DNA of 64,000 nt from Aerococcaceae bacterium DSM 111176. GTDB taxonomy: Bacteria > Bacillota > Bacilli > Lactobacillales > Aerococcaceae. The notes beneath the pieces are model-generated. The model saw only the letters and a list, made by a program, of their open reading frames with translations, ran no database searches and was not told the DNA's origin. Position numbers and translations under genes: made by a program. Of the stretch, positions 37,694-46,752 are shown piece by piece. How positions within the stretch are numbered: the first letter of the stretch is position 1; every line of letters starts with the position of its first letter. The stretch is from positions 62,001 to 126,000 of the forward strand of contig JACBXN010000012.1 in NCBI GenBank assembly GCA_015863215.1. The letters run 5' to 3'.

Positions 37694-38500
37694 ATGTATA
37701 AAGAAACAATTGAATATTTAAAACAACATGGCATTGAACAAGTAGATGTAGCCGTTATTTTAGGTTCTGGATTGGGTGACTTTGCGGATGAATTAGAAAA
37801 TAAAATTGTAATTCCTTACAAAGATATTCCAAATTTCCCTGAATCTACCGTTAAGGGACATGCCGGACAATTAGTTTACGGTAACCTTGAAAATAAAACG
37901 GTATTGGCATTACAAGGCCGTTTCCACTACTATGAAGGTTATGATTTAGCAACAGTGACTTATCCTGTTCGCGTATTTATCGAATTAGGTATCAAGGAAT
38001 TGATTGTCACGAATGCAGCTGGTGGCGTTAATGAAACATTTACACCGGGTGACTTAATGGTTATTACGGATCACATTAACTTAGCAGGTAATAACCCATT
38101 AATTGGACATAATGTTGAAGATCATGGCGCACGTTTTACGGATGCATCGAATTTATATACTAATAAAAATCAAGACATCGTTCGTAAAGTAGCAAAAGAC
38201 CACGATATTCAATTAAAAGAAGGTGTTTACACATGGTTCACAGGACCTTCATATGAAACGCCTGCAGAAATCCGTATGGTTCGTTTAATCGGCGGTGACG
38301 CTGTCGGGATGTCTACAGTACCTGAAGTATTAGTGGCTAATCATGGTGGAATGAATGTAACTGGAATTTCATGTATTACAAATTATGCCGCAGGAATGCA
38401 AGCAGAATTAAACCATGAAGAAGTTGTAGAAGTATCCGCACAAGCAAAACCAAAATTCAAACAATTATTACGTGGAATTATTCAAGAATTAAATATATAA
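37694..38500 (+). CDS. punA: Purine nucleoside phosphorylase (trimeric PNP type)
   Basis: Phosphorolysis of inosine and guanosine to base plus ribose-1-phosphate; 268 residues. Seen: VILGSGLGDFAD phosphate-site motif, FPESTVKGHAGQL, GRFHYYEGYD, TNAAGGVNETFTPGDLMVITDHIN (read as the TNAAGG and TDHIN signatures), GPSYETPAEIRM and DAVGMSTVPEV. Follows deoB by ten bases and supplies its substrate. Confidence 0.97.
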   Translation: MYKETIEYLKQHGIEQVDVAVILGSGLGDFADELENKIVIPYKDIPNFPESTVKGHAGQLVYGNLENKTVLALQGRFHYYEGYDLATVTYPVRVFIELGIKELIVTNAAGGVNETFTPGDLMVITDHINLAGNNPLIGHNVEDHGARFTDASNLYTNKNQDIVRKVAKDHDIQLKEGVYTWFTGPSYETPAEIRMVRLIGGDAVGMSTVPEVLVANHGGMNVTGISCITNYAAGMQAELNHEEVVEVSAQAKPKFKQLLRGIIQELNI

Positions 38501-38511
38501 TTATTGATACA

Positions 38512-38540
38512 TTGTAACTTTTTAGTTTCCATGATATTAT
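38512..38540 (+). promoter_or_regulatory. Promoter of ribT-scpA-scpB-rluB
   Basis: TTGTAA (38512-38517), 17-bp spacer, extended -10 TGaTATTAT (-10 at 38535-38540). Confidence 0.7.
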
Positions 38541-38572
38541 TTACTAGGATTAACTTCAGAGAGGAGCGTCCG

Positions 38573-38971
38573 ATGTTAACGCATAGCAAAACAAAGAACG
38601 AAAAAGTTGTCTTAGGATTACTATCTTATACTTATACGGAGAGTAGTCCAAATAATGAAGAACAAAAAGCTTATTTGGATAACATTAGAGACAATAAAAA
38701 TATGGATATTTTACTCTACAAAGAAGAAGTTGATAACAATAATATTGGGATCGTAGTAATTGAGAAAATATTCAAGGATGAAGAGACATTAGTACCAGAT
38801 TCTATCCTCATTCATCGAGTTGGTATCATGCCTTCTTTTAGAGATGAAGGACGAGGGTATGAAATGTTTCGTGAGATAAAAGCAATGTTTCCTAATAGTA
38901 CGATCATTGCAGGTGTCTCAACCATGGATTTAATTGCCAACTGGTCAGCAAAGTATTTAGAAAATAATTAA
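38573..38971 (+). CDS. ribT: RibT-like GNAT-fold protein
   Basis: Small protein of 132 residues with an N-acetyltransferase-like fold. Seen: GLLSYTYTESSP near the N-terminus, a central beta region (IGIVVIEKIF), and a weak acetyl-CoA site HRVGIMPSFRDEGRGYEMFREIK resembling the GNAT R-x-x-G-x-G/A loop. Assignment to RibT rests on this layout and on its place directly before scpA, as in B. subtilis; the function of RibT in riboflavin synthesis is not settled. Start 38573 follows AGAGGAG; the longer frame from 38504 runs through the promoter. Distinct own promoter. Confidence 0.75.
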   Translation: MLTHSKTKNEKVVLGLLSYTYTESSPNNEEQKAYLDNIRDNKNMDILLYKEEVDNNNIGIVVIEKIFKDEETLVPDSILIHRVGIMPSFRDEGRGYEMFREIKAMFPNSTIIAGVSTMDLIANWSAKYLENN

Positions 38972-38985
38972 ATAGGAGGGCTTGA

Positions 38986-39723
38986 ATGGCTGAAGCGACT
39001 TTAACACTTGACTTAGAGGCCTTTCAAGGCCCTTTTGATTTGTTATTGCATTTAATTAAAGAACAAGATGTTGATATCAATGATATTCCAATGACACAAA
39101 TCACTGAACAATATTTAAACTATATTAGGCAAATGGATCAATTTCAATTGGATATTATCGGTGACTATCTAGTCATGGCAGCAACTTTACTAGAGATTAA
39201 ATCAAAATTATTACTGCCTATCGAACCATTACAGGAACTAGACGATGACTATGACGATGAAGATCCACGAGCTCAATTAGTTCAGCAGTTATTGCTGTAT
39301 CAACAATTCCAATCTGTTTCAACTGAATTGGAATTATTATCAGAAAAACGTCAAAAGGTTTATACGAAACCAACGGAAGACTTATCTCATTTAACACAAT
39401 TTGTTCCTCTTGATGAGGGAGAAATTACATTAGATCAATTAGTCAATGCGATGAATGAAGCACTGGACAAATTCCAAAAACGGCATCCTGCTCCCCAAGA
39501 AATTCATACTGATACCGTCACAGTGGGTGAACAGATTGATTATTTAATGGATTGTTTAACAAAAAGTGACCATATCACATTTTCTGAAGCACTTGTATCA
39601 GGGAGTCGACCGGAAATCATCTCAACATTTTTAGCGATGTTAGAATTAGTACGTAAAGATATTATTGTATTCAAACAAGAAAGCCGAGTAGGCGAGATTT
39701 ATATGACGAAGACAGGGAGATAG
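38986..39723 (+). CDS. scpA: Segregation and condensation protein A
   Basis: Kleisin that bridges the SMC heads in the bacterial condensin; 245 residues. Seen: N-terminal FQGPFDLLLHLIKEQDVDINDIPMTQITEQYL core (the helical SMC-neck binding region), an LLEIKSKLLLP helix, acidic linker DDDYDDEDPRAQL and C-terminal winged helix ending IYMTKTGR. Binding site TAGGAGGG. Four bases before scpB. Confidence 0.97.
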   Translation: MAEATLTLDLEAFQGPFDLLLHLIKEQDVDINDIPMTQITEQYLNYIRQMDQFQLDIIGDYLVMAATLLEIKSKLLLPIEPLQELDDDYDDEDPRAQLVQQLLLYQQFQSVSTELELLSEKRQKVYTKPTEDLSHLTQFVPLDEGEITLDQLVNAMNEALDKFQKRHPAPQEIHTDTVTVGEQIDYLMDCLTKSDHITFSEALVSGSRPEIISTFLAMLELVRKDIIVFKQESRVGEIYMTKTGR

Positions 39724-39727
39724 TGAT

Positions 39728-40330
39728 ATGAAATTAACGACACGCATTCAAGGGATTCTTTTTGTATCAGGAGACCAAGGCGTTTCGATAAAAGAATTAT
39801 CTGAATCATTATCTGTGAGTGAAAAAGATATTCGCACCGCTTTGAATGATCTGACTATATCTTTGCGCGACGATGAAGATTCTCCAGTTGAATTAATTAT
39901 GACAAATAATCGATATCGTCTTGCTACTAAGCCAACGATTCATGATGATGTTGAAGTTTTTGCGCAAAATTCAGTTCATCAACCATTATCAAGGGCTGCA
40001 GTTGAAACATTAGCGATTATCGCTTATCGTCAGCCAATTACACGAGTGGGGATAGATGAAATTCGAGGAGTTAGCTCGTCGAATATGATTCAGCGTTTAA
40101 TCAGCCGCCACTTGGTACGTGAATTAGGACGGGTTGAAGCGCCAGGACGACCATTTTTATATGGTGTCACGAATTACTTTTTAGATTATTTTGGATTAAA
40201 TAGTTTAAATGAATTACCACCCATTGAATCAATTGCTTTAAATGTTGAATTATCATCCGAAAAAATATTTAAAGATAAACAATGGATTATTAATGTTGAT
40301 GAAGAAGAAAATGAAGAAATTTATGATTAA
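39728..40330 (+). CDS. scpB: Segregation and condensation protein B
   Basis: Winged-helix dimer that binds ScpA within SMC-ScpAB; 200 residues. Seen: ILFVSGDQGVSIKELSESL in the first winged helix and RAAVETLAIIAYRQPITRVGIDEIRGV, ending PGRPFLYGVTNYFLDYFGL, in the second, which are the family hallmarks; a short acidic tail follows. Its ribosome binding site lies within the end of scpA, so the two are coupled. Confidence 0.97.
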   Translation: MKLTTRIQGILFVSGDQGVSIKELSESLSVSEKDIRTALNDLTISLRDDEDSPVELIMTNNRYRLATKPTIHDDVEVFAQNSVHQPLSRAAVETLAIIAYRQPITRVGIDEIRGVSSSNMIQRLISRHLVRELGRVEAPGRPFLYGVTNYFLDYFGLNSLNELPPIESIALNVELSSEKIFKDKQWIINVDEEENEEIYD

Positions 40331-40355
40331 TAAATATTAACGAAAGGAGCTTATT

Positions 40356-41078
40356 ATGGAAAGACTACAAAAAGTGATGGCTCATGCAGGAATTGCGAGC
40401 CGACGTAAATGTGAAGAAATTATTGAAGCGGGCCGTGTTAAGGTAAATGGCGAAACTGTTAGAGAATTAGGGACTAAAGTTTCTAATAATGATTTAATTG
40501 AAGTTGATGGTGTGCCGATCTACCGTGAAGAGCCGCGTTACTTCTTACTTTATAAGCCTAAAAATATGATCAGCGCTGTTTCCGATGATAAAGACCGACC
40601 AGTGGTTGTCGATTTAATCGAAGGCATCGAAGAACGTATTTATCCAATTGGGCGTTTAGACTTTGATACGACAGGATTATTACTGCTTACAAATGATGGG
40701 GACTTTGCTAATCTTTTAATGCACCCATCTTACCAAGTACCTAAAACGTATATCGCTAAGGTGTCAGATATTCCAACTGATAAAGGGATTAATTTATTAA
40801 GACGTGGTATTGTCATTGATGGTAAGAAAACTGCTCCAGCAACAGTAAACGTTAAATCAGTTAATAAAGACAACCGTACTTCAATTGTTGAATTAACAAT
40901 AAGTGAAGGTTGGAACCATCAAGTTAAGAAAATGTTTGAAGCGATTAATTGTCCTGTTTCAAAATTAAAACGCGAGCGTTTTGGTTTCTTAGACTTAGGA
41001 AAATTACAACCTGGTGAATACCGCGAATTGACTGCTTTTGAAGTGGATAAATTAAGAAAATTTGCGACAAATAACTAA
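40356..41078 (+). CDS. rluB: 23S rRNA pseudouridine synthase, RluB/RsuA family
   Basis: Isomerises a uridine in the large-subunit rRNA; 240 residues. Seen: N-terminal S4 RNA-binding domain (MERLQKVMAHAGIASRRKCEEII), then YFLLYKPKNMISAVSD and the catalytic GRLDFDTTGLLLLTNDG with Asp102, and a C-terminal EGWNHQVKKMFEAINCPVSKLKR stretch (RNA-contact helix). The scpB-rluB linkage is standard in Firmicutes. I see no strong terminator after it. Confidence 0.95.
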   Translation: MERLQKVMAHAGIASRRKCEEIIEAGRVKVNGETVRELGTKVSNNDLIEVDGVPIYREEPRYFLLYKPKNMISAVSDDKDRPVVVDLIEGIEERIYPIGRLDFDTTGLLLLTNDGDFANLLMHPSYQVPKTYIAKVSDIPTDKGINLLRRGIVIDGKKTAPATVNVKSVNKDNRTSIVELTISEGWNHQVKKMFEAINCPVSKLKRERFGFLDLGKLQPGEYRELTAFEVDKLRKFATNN

Positions 41079-41215
41079 AAAATAGCAAAATGATAAAAAT
41101 CAGCAATGATATTAATGAAAACTAAAAAGTGATCAATTAAACCGAAAATTTTATAATTTTAACATTGATTAGCACCATTTATAGTAAACATTAATTAGAA
41201 TTATAGACAATATGC
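41079..41215. other. A+T-rich spacer between rluB and the riboswitch promoter
   Basis: Very A+T-rich sequence; no gene and no convincing hairpin terminator seen. Confidence 0.4.
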
Positions 41216-41243
41216 TTGCTTTATTTTTAGAACTTGCTATACT
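41216..41243 (+). promoter_or_regulatory. Promoter of the FMN riboswitch-ribU unit
   Basis: TTGCTT (41216-41221), 16-bp spacer, extended -10 TGcTATACT (-10 at 41238-41243). Confidence 0.65.
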
Positions 41244-41263
41244 TAAGTCAAATAAAATATATA

Positions 41264-41382
41264 ACGTCTTCAGGGCAGGGTGTAATTCCCGACCGGTGGT
41301 ATAGTCCACGACCCTAACATTGAGTTAGGTTGAACTGGTTTGATTCCAGTACCGACAGTAAAGTCTGGTATAAAGAAGAAGA
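41264..41382 (+). ncRNA. FMN riboswitch (RFN element)
   Basis: Conserved blocks in order: TCTTCAGGGCAGGGTG, AATTCCCGACCGGTGG, TAGTCCACGA, a variable arm ACCCTAAC/GTTAGGTT, TGAACTGGT, GATTCCAGTACCGACAG, AGTCTGG and closing AAGAAGA. This matches the RFN consensus. FMN binding would favour the terminator just downstream and shut off ribU. Confidence 0.95.
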
Positions 41383-41407
41383 GTATGGTATTTTTTGTGT
41401 ACCGTTT

Positions 41408-41445
41408 AGCTACCCCTGAATTCATTTTTAGGGGTAGCTTTTTTT
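41408..41445 (+). terminator. Riboswitch-controlled terminator before ribU
   Basis: AGCTACCCCT / AGGGGTAGCT 10-bp stem followed by seven T, 36 bases upstream of the ribU start. Confidence 0.9.
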
Positions 41446-41480
41446 ACTTTTCATCCTTTGACGTTGAAGGAGAGAGAAAG

Positions 41481-42089
41481 ATGAGAAAATTAGAGACGAG
41501 AGAGATAGTATTTTTAGGGATATTGGCGGCATTTGGGATCATTCTTAGAATGTTTGATTTCCCAATTTTACCAGCAGCACCATTCTTGAAAGTGGATTTA
41601 AGTGACTTAACTGGTTTAATTGGCCTATTATCAAGTGGTCCAATTGGTTTAGCATTAGTTTCATTAATTCGTGACATTTTAAATTATATTTTAAGTGGTG
41701 GCCAAGGTGGAATTCCAATTGGTCCGATCATGAGTTTCTTTGGAACATTAGCTTTATTCTTACCAACACACTTTATTTTAAAGAAATTCCCTACAATGAA
41801 TAAATGGGTACGCTATGTAATTATGGGAATTGCCTCAACCTTATCATTAACGGTAGTACTGTCATTTATCAACTATTACGTTGCATTACCAATTTACGTA
41901 AACGTGATGAATTTCCCAATTGACAATTACTTCGCTTATGTTTTAAGTATTGTTGTACCGTTTAATATCATTAAAGGTGTGATCGTTTCGATTGGTCAAT
42001 TTGTAGTATTAGAATATATTGCCCCATTAATGGCAAAACGTAGTACATTATTTGAATCATATCGACCATTAAGACGTCAAACACGTTAA
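41481..42089 (+). CDS. ribU: Riboflavin ECF transporter S component RibU
   Basis: Membrane substrate-binding subunit of an energy-coupling factor transporter for riboflavin; 202 residues with about six helices. Seen: LGILAAFGIILRMFDFPI, FLKVDLSDLTGLIGLL, GPIGLALVSLIRDIL, GGIPIGPIMSF and VPFNIIKGVIVSIGQF. It sits behind an FMN riboswitch, which supports the substrate. Start 41481 follows AAGGAGA; an apparent longer frame starting at 41340 runs through the riboswitch and is rejected. The shared EcfAA'T module is not in this window. Confidence 0.95.
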   Translation: MRKLETREIVFLGILAAFGIILRMFDFPILPAAPFLKVDLSDLTGLIGLLSSGPIGLALVSLIRDILNYILSGGQGGIPIGPIMSFFGTLALFLPTHFILKKFPTMNKWVRYVIMGIASTLSLTVVLSFINYYVALPIYVNVMNFPIDNYFAYVLSIVVPFNIIKGVIVSIGQFVVLEYIAPLMAKRSTLFESYRPLRRQTR

Positions 42090-42141
42090 AAGTATGATAA
42101 AACAGCATTATTATCCACTTATATTTAAATAATCCTCGAAA

Positions 42142-42177
42142 ATACTCGGTAAATATGTTAAAATATTTATCGAGTAT
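42142..42177. promoter_or_regulatory. Large perfect palindrome upstream of the LysM gene
   Basis: ATACTCGGTAAATAT (42142-42156), loop GTTAAA, ATATTTATCGAGTAT (42163-42177): a 15-bp stem with one G-T pair. No T run follows, so it is not a standard terminator; it may be an operator or an RNA hairpin at the end of ribU. Confidence 0.6.
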
Positions 42178-42259
42178 TACAAATTAGTATCAATATGTGA
42201 TTTCTGATTGATTTAACTTTATAAATCACCAAGAATAGAGTATAGTTGATATATATAAG

Positions 42260-42279
42260 CCTTATTACTCAGTATAAGG
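42260..42279. repeat. Small inverted repeat in the LysM gene leader
   Basis: CCTTAT / ATAAGG separated by 8 bases, ending about 12 bases before the ribosome binding site GTAGGAGGG. Confidence 0.35.
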
Positions 42280-42304
42280 ACTGACTAACGTAGGAGGGTA
42301 TAAT

Positions 42305-43063
42305 ATGCCAAATGAACGTGAAGACGATTTTCAAACAGATGAGTTTGAAGATTTAAATGAAAATAATCAAATCAATGATGAAACAGTAGATGAAAACCCA
42401 GTTGAAGAAAACACAATCGAAGATGAGACGGCTTCAGAACCAACACCTGAAAAGAAACCATGGCACAAACGTTTTGGATCAGATGAAAATTTAAGAAATC
42501 GTCAATACTCTAGAACTTCAAGAAATCAACCAAAACAAGAGGCAAGTACCCTTTCAAAGGTACTCTTAGGAGCATTCGTGGTATTACTTATTATACCATT
42601 TGTTGTGTTACTAATCGTTGAATCACAACGTAGCAACGAAGAAATTCCAGGGCGCACAAAAGAGCAAGTAATGATTTCAAGAAGTTCAATCAGCTCTGAA
42701 AGCGAAAGCGAATCAGAAAGCTCAGAATCTGTGGAATCATCCGTTTCTTCTCAATCTGAGGGGAATATCAATGTAGCGAGTGGTGATGAATCAATTGGTT
42801 CACAAGAAATTGAAACTACAACACCAGTAGAACCTGAACCAACACCGACTCCAACGCCTGAACCAGAACCAGTAGTAGAGCCGACACCGGAACCTACTCC
42901 TGAACCAGCACCGTCAACAAGCACTACGCATACAGTAAGTGCTGGTGAGACTTGGTATGGTATCGCTAGAATTCATGGTATCAATGTCTATGATTTACTA
43001 GCAGCTAACGGAGCAAGCGAAGGAACACCGATTCATCCTGGCGATGTTGTAGTGGTACCTTAA
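42305..43063 (+). CDS. Membrane-anchored LysM domain protein
   Basis: Protein of 252 residues predicted to sit with its N-terminus inside the cell: acidic cytoplasmic region (1-50), a basic patch (51-80), one transmembrane helix (about 85-106, LLGAFVVLLIIPFVVLLIV), a Ser/Glu repeat region (127-153), a Pro/Glu/Thr-rich stalk (174-204), and a C-terminal LysM (208-252, HTVSAGETWYGIARIHG) that binds peptidoglycan. Binding site GTAGGAGGG. In related genomes a similar LysM gene precedes cmk (compare B. subtilis ypbE). Probably an envelope-tethering or cell-wall-sensing factor; no enzymatic domain is seen. Confidence 0.85.
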   Translation: MPNEREDDFQTDEFEDLNENNQINDETVDENPVEENTIEDETASEPTPEKKPWHKRFGSDENLRNRQYSRTSRNQPKQEASTLSKVLLGAFVVLLIIPFVVLLIVESQRSNEEIPGRTKEQVMISRSSISSESESESESSESVESSVSSQSEGNINVASGDESIGSQEIETTTPVEPEPTPTPTPEPEPVVEPTPEPTPEPAPSTSTTHTVSAGETWYGIARIHGINVYDLLAANGASEGTPIHPGDVVVVP

Positions 43064-43074
43064 GAATTTTAATG

Positions 43075-43107
43075 AACGTCTTATGCTTAGGTATAAGGCG
43101 TTTTCTT
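43075..43107 (+). terminator. Terminator after the LysM gene
   Basis: AACGTCTTAT / ATAAGGCGTT 10-bp stem (one G-T), then TTTTCTT. It ends just before the cmk ribosome binding site, so cmk probably depends on readthrough. Confidence 0.7.
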
Positions 43108-43127
43108 ATGTAAAGAGAGGGAATAGA

Positions 43128-43790
43128 ATGACTTACCAAATTGCAATTGATGGACCTTCATCATCAGGAAAGAGTACAGTAGCACAAATTATTGCTAAGC
43201 GATTAGGCATTACTTATATCGACACCGGAGCAATGTACCGTGCAGTTACTGTCGCTGTTTTAGAAGAAGATATAAATATCAATAATGATGAAGAAATAAA
43301 AAAATTACTTAATGATATTGAAATCCAATTTAAATGGGTAAACGACCAACAACATATTTACTTAGGTAGTAAAGATGTGACCGAAGAAATTCGTTCAACT
43401 GAAGTAACGAGCAATGTGTCGGAAGTGTCTGCTATTAAAGAGGTACGAGAATTATTAGTTGATTTGCAACGAGAAATTGCGTCTAATAATTCTGTTGCTA
43501 TGGATGGGCGAGATATTGGGACTGTCGTTCTGCCAAATGCGGATTACAAATTCTTCTTTACAGCGGACGCACGTGTTCGTGCTCAAAGACGCTATGAAGA
43601 AAATAAAGCACAAGGGCGATTGGATCAAACATTAGAAGAGTTAACGGAACTGATTATTAAAAGAGATGAGTACGATTCTAATCGTGAAATTAGCCCATTA
43701 AAAAAGGCTGAGGATGCTACAGTGATCGATAGTACAAATATGACTATTGAGGAAATGGTTGAAAGTGTCTTAAGCTTAATAAAGCATTAG
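43128..43790 (+). CDS. cmk: Cytidylate kinase
   Basis: Phosphorylates CMP and dCMP; 220 residues. Seen: P-loop GPSSSGKST, IDTGAMYRAVT, LQREIASNNSVAMDGRDIGTVVLP (read as the MDGRDIGT substrate motif), and the lid KADYKFFFTADARVRAQRR-like region. Start 43128 is preceded by GAGAGGG; the longer frame from 43083 overlaps the terminator. Linked to rpsA as in most bacteria. Confidence 0.96.
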   Translation: MTYQIAIDGPSSSGKSTVAQIIAKRLGITYIDTGAMYRAVTVAVLEEDININNDEEIKKLLNDIEIQFKWVNDQQHIYLGSKDVTEEIRSTEVTSNVSEVSAIKEVRELLVDLQREIASNNSVAMDGRDIGTVVLPNADYKFFFTADARVRAQRRYEENKAQGRLDQTLEELTELIIKRDEYDSNREISPLKKAEDATVIDSTNMTIEEMVESVLSLIKH

Positions 43791-43807
43791 AATTACAATA
43801 ATAACGC

Positions 43808-43836
43808 TAGACTTGCGTTTAAAGTTTTGTTACAAT
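43808..43836 (+). promoter_or_regulatory. rpsA promoter
   Basis: TAGACT (4/6), 17-bp spacer, extended -10 TGtTACAAT (-10 at 43831-43836). Confidence 0.6.
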
Positions 43837-43911
43837 GAGATATATGAAGTTTACCACACAAATTAAAGGTAAATGATATATATAGAGGTAACGCTTAGGA
43901 GGAACTGGTAC

Positions 43912-45216
43912 ATGTCAGAGTTTGTAGAAGAAAATCAAAATGAAGTAACAATGGAAACAATGGAAGATGCTTTAGGTAGCGTCAAAGAAATCAAAATTGG
44001 TGATACAGTCATTGGAGACGTATTAGCATTTGATGATAATCAAGTTCGTGTTTCTATTCAAGAAAGTGGCGGCTTAGAAGGCGTTGTTCCACGTAATGAA
44101 TTATCAGCAACACCAGTTGAAGATATGACAGAAATCGTTAATATCGGAGACGAAGTTGAATTAGTGGTTGTTAAACCAATTAAAGATAAAGAAAATGGTA
44201 ACTACTTATTATCTAAAAAACGCGTAGATGCGAAAAAAGTATGGGTAGAATTGCAAGAGAAATTCGATAACAACGAAACAATCGAAGCACCTGTTAAAAA
44301 CAAAGTAAAAGGTGGATTAGTTGTTGACGCTGGTGTACGTGGATTCGTACCTGCATCAATGATCGAAGACTTCTTCGTTGAAGACTTTACACCATATGTT
44401 GGTGAAACATTAGAATTCAAGATTATTGAAATTGATCCAATCGAAAACCGTTTAATCTTATCTCATAAAGAGATTGCACGTGAAGAACGTGAAGCTAAAC
44501 GTGCTGAAGCAATGGAAAACCTTGAAGAAGGCGCTATTGTTGAAGGTACTGTAGCTCGCTTAGTTAACTTTGGGGCATTCATCGATTTAGGTGGCGTTGA
44601 TGGATTAGTTCACATCAGCCGTATTGCACACGAGCACGTTGAGAAACCAAGTGATTTCTTAACACCAGGTGAAACTGTAACTGTTAAAGTTTTATCAGTT
44701 GACCCAGAAGCTGGCCGTGTATCATTATCAATTAAAGATACTTTAGAAGGTCCATGGGAAAATATTGAAACAAAAGCACCTCAAGGAGCTGAATTAACAG
44801 GTACTGTTAAACGTTTAGTAAACTTCGGTGCATTCGTTGAAGTATTCCCAGGAGTTGAAGGTTTAGTTCATATCTCACAAATTGCTCACGAGCATATTGC
44901 TACACCACAAGACAAACTTGAAGAAGGTCAAGAAGTTCAAGTTAAAGTTTTAAGTGTAGATTCTGAGGGAAACCGCTTATCATTATCAATCAAAGCTTTA
45001 GAAGAAGCGCCAGCACGCGCTGAATCTCAAGAAGGTGAAGAAGAACGTTCTAACAACCGTCCACGTCGTCAACGTTCAAACCGTCGTGATAACAACAATG
45101 CGCCAAGAAACAATAACCAAGCGCGTTCAAATGATGATGATGTAGATACTTCATTCACATTTGCTGATATGTTAGGTAGTCAATTAGCTGACTTAGACTT
45201 ACCTGAAGATAACTAA
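43912..45216 (+). CDS. rpsA: 30S ribosomal protein S1 homologue
   Basis: RNA-binding protein of 434 residues assisting translation initiation. Seen: four S1 domains at about residues 20-95, 110-180, 195-265 (EGTVARLVNFGAFIDLGGVDGLVHIS) and 280-355 (VKRLVNFGAFVEVFPGVEGLVHIS), the last two being the most canonical. A low-complexity Arg/Asn-rich segment (RRQRSNRRDNNNAPRNNN) follows and then an acidic/hydrophobic end. Four domains rather than six is normal for low-GC Gram-positives. Start 43912 follows AGGAGG; an upstream in-frame start at 43873 is unsupported. Confidence 0.94.
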   Translation: MSEFVEENQNEVTMETMEDALGSVKEIKIGDTVIGDVLAFDDNQVRVSIQESGGLEGVVPRNELSATPVEDMTEIVNIGDEVELVVVKPIKDKENGNYLLSKKRVDAKKVWVELQEKFDNNETIEAPVKNKVKGGLVVDAGVRGFVPASMIEDFFVEDFTPYVGETLEFKIIEIDPIENRLILSHKEIAREEREAKRAEAMENLEEGAIVEGTVARLVNFGAFIDLGGVDGLVHISRIAHEHVEKPSDFLTPGETVTVKVLSVDPEAGRVSLSIKDTLEGPWENIETKAPQGAELTGTVKRLVNFGAFVEVFPGVEGLVHISQIAHEHIATPQDKLEEGQEVQVKVLSVDSEGNRLSLSIKALEEAPARAESQEGEEERSNNRPRRQRSNRRDNNNAPRNNNQARSNDDDVDTSFTFADMLGSQLADLDLPEDN

Positions 45217-45234
45217 TCATTTTGATTTTTCTTG

Positions 45235-45267
45235 GAGGCTGACCTTGGTCAGTCTCTATTTTTATTT
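45235..45267 (+). terminator. rpsA terminator
   Basis: GAGGCTGAC / GTCAGTCTC 9-bp stem (one G-T), loop CTTG, then TATTTTTATTT. Confidence 0.8.
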
Positions 45268-45305
45268 AAGAATTTAAATATATAATTTATAAAAGGAGGG
45301 ATACT

Positions 45306-46625
45306 ATGAGTAAGAATATGCCAGTTGTGGCTTTAGTAGGAAGACCTAATGTTGGTAAATCAACTGTCTTTAATCGTTTAGTAGGTGAGAGAATTTCAAT
45401 CGTTGAAGATTTTCCAGGTGTAACAAGAGACCGAATTTATGCTAAAGGTAAATGGCTTGGGAAAGATTATCGTTTAATTGATACCGGTGGTATTGAAATG
45501 ACGAATGAACCAATGATGAAACAAATTCGATATCAAGCTGAAATTGCGATCGATGAAGCAGATATTATCGTAATGATTGTTAACGTCCGTGAGGGATTGA
45601 CCAATGAAGATGAAGCAATCGCCCATTTACTCCATCGTTCAAATAAACCAATTATTTTAGCTGTTAACAAAACAGATAACCCTGAACAACGTCAACAAAT
45701 TTATGACTACTATTCACTAGGATTAGGTGAACCTATTGGTATTAGTGGTTCCCATGGAACAGGAATTGGGGATTTACTCGATGAAATCATTTCTCATTTC
45801 CCAACTGAACTGGAAGAAAATGAAGACGATGAAGTAATCAATTTCAGTTTTATCGGAAGACCGAATGTGGGTAAATCAAGTTTAGTAAATGCTTTATTAA
45901 ATGAAAAACGAGTAATCGTATCTAATGTAGAAGGTACAACACGTGAAGCGGTTGATACAGTGTTTATCAATGATGCAGGTCGTGAATTCACTATGATCGA
46001 TACTGCCGGAATTCGTAAACGTGGTAAAGTGTATGAAAATACAGAAAAATATAGTGTCTTAAGATCTTTATCAGCCATTGACCGAAGCGATGTTGTTTGT
46101 GTTGTTCTTGATGCTGAAACAGGTATTCGTGAACAAGATAAGCATGTTGCTGGGTATGCTCATGAAGCAGGTAAAGGTATCATCATTTTAATTAACAAAT
46201 GGGATGCTATTGAAAAAGATAATCACACTTATGATAAATTTATTGAAGATGTTCGTACTGAGTTTAAATATTTAGCTTATGCACCAGTAATTGCAGTGAG
46301 CGCGATGACTGGGCAACGTTTAGAGAAGTTACCAGCTTTAATCGAAGAAATTTATGATAATCGTCACCGCCGTATTCAATCATCTGTTTTAAATGATGTG
46401 TTAATGGATGCCATCGCGATGAATCCTACGCCTTCAGATAAAGGGCGTCGCTTAAAGATTTATTATATGACACAAGTGGCTGTCGGGCCGCCAACTTTCG
46501 TTGTGTTTGTCAATGATACTGAATTGATGCACTTTAGTTATGAAAGATTTATTGAAAATCAACTTCGTGACTCATTTTACTTTGATGGGACTCCGATTCA
46601 TTTAATTATTCGTGAAAGAAGCTAA
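45306..46625 (+). CDS. der: Ribosome biogenesis GTPase Der (EngA)
   Basis: Tandem GTPase needed for 50S subunit maturation; 439 residues. Seen: first G domain with [20 protein letters not shown] and NKTD; second with [23 protein letters not shown] and NKWD; C-terminal KH-like domain with [17 protein letters not shown]. Binding site AAAAGGAGGG. Conserved next to rpsA and hup. Confidence 0.98.
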   Translation: MSKNMPVVALVGRPNVGKSTVFNRLVGERISIVEDFPGVTRDRIYAKGKWLGKDYRLIDTGGIEMTNEPMMKQIRYQAEIAIDEADIIVMIVNVREGLTNEDEAIAHLLHRSNKPIILAVNKTDNPEQRQQIYDYYSLGLGEPIGISGSHGTGIGDLLDEIISHFPTELEENEDDEVINFSFIGRPNVGKSSLVNALLNEKRVIVSNVEGTTREAVDTVFINDAGREFTMIDTAGIRKRGKVYENTEKYSVLRSLSAIDRSDVVCVVLDAETGIREQDKHVAGYAHEAGKGIIILINKWDAIEKDNHTYDKFIEDVRTEFKYLAYAPVIAVSAMTGQRLEKLPALIEEIYDNRHRRIQSSVLNDVLMDAIAMNPTPSDKGRRLKIYYMTQVAVGPPTFVVFVNDTELMHFSYERFIENQLRDSFYFDGTPIHLIIRERS

Positions 46626-46651
46626 AATATCGAAGAAGTAAGTGTTAAACG

Positions 46652-46680
46652 TTGTTTTAATACCTTTCTTGTGCTATTCT
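46652..46680 (+). promoter_or_regulatory. hup promoter
   Basis: TTGTTT (46652-46657), 17-bp spacer, extended -10 TGcTATTCT (-10 at 46675-46680). Confidence 0.55.
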
Positions 46681-46752
46681 TATAAGTGAATTACTTAGTA
46701 AAAAGAAAGTATATTCAAAATTTTTTATGAGTTCATAAGGAGGAATTTACTA

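Noticed and set aside
41079-41215. Terminator of the ribT-scpAB-rluB unit
   Set aside because: Searched by eye, but only A+T-rich self-complementary stretches such as AAAATTTTATAATTTT were seen, without a GC-containing stem.
41340-41480. N-terminal extension of ribU
   Set aside because: The extension is encoded by the FMN riboswitch and its terminator; the real start at 41481 has its own binding site.
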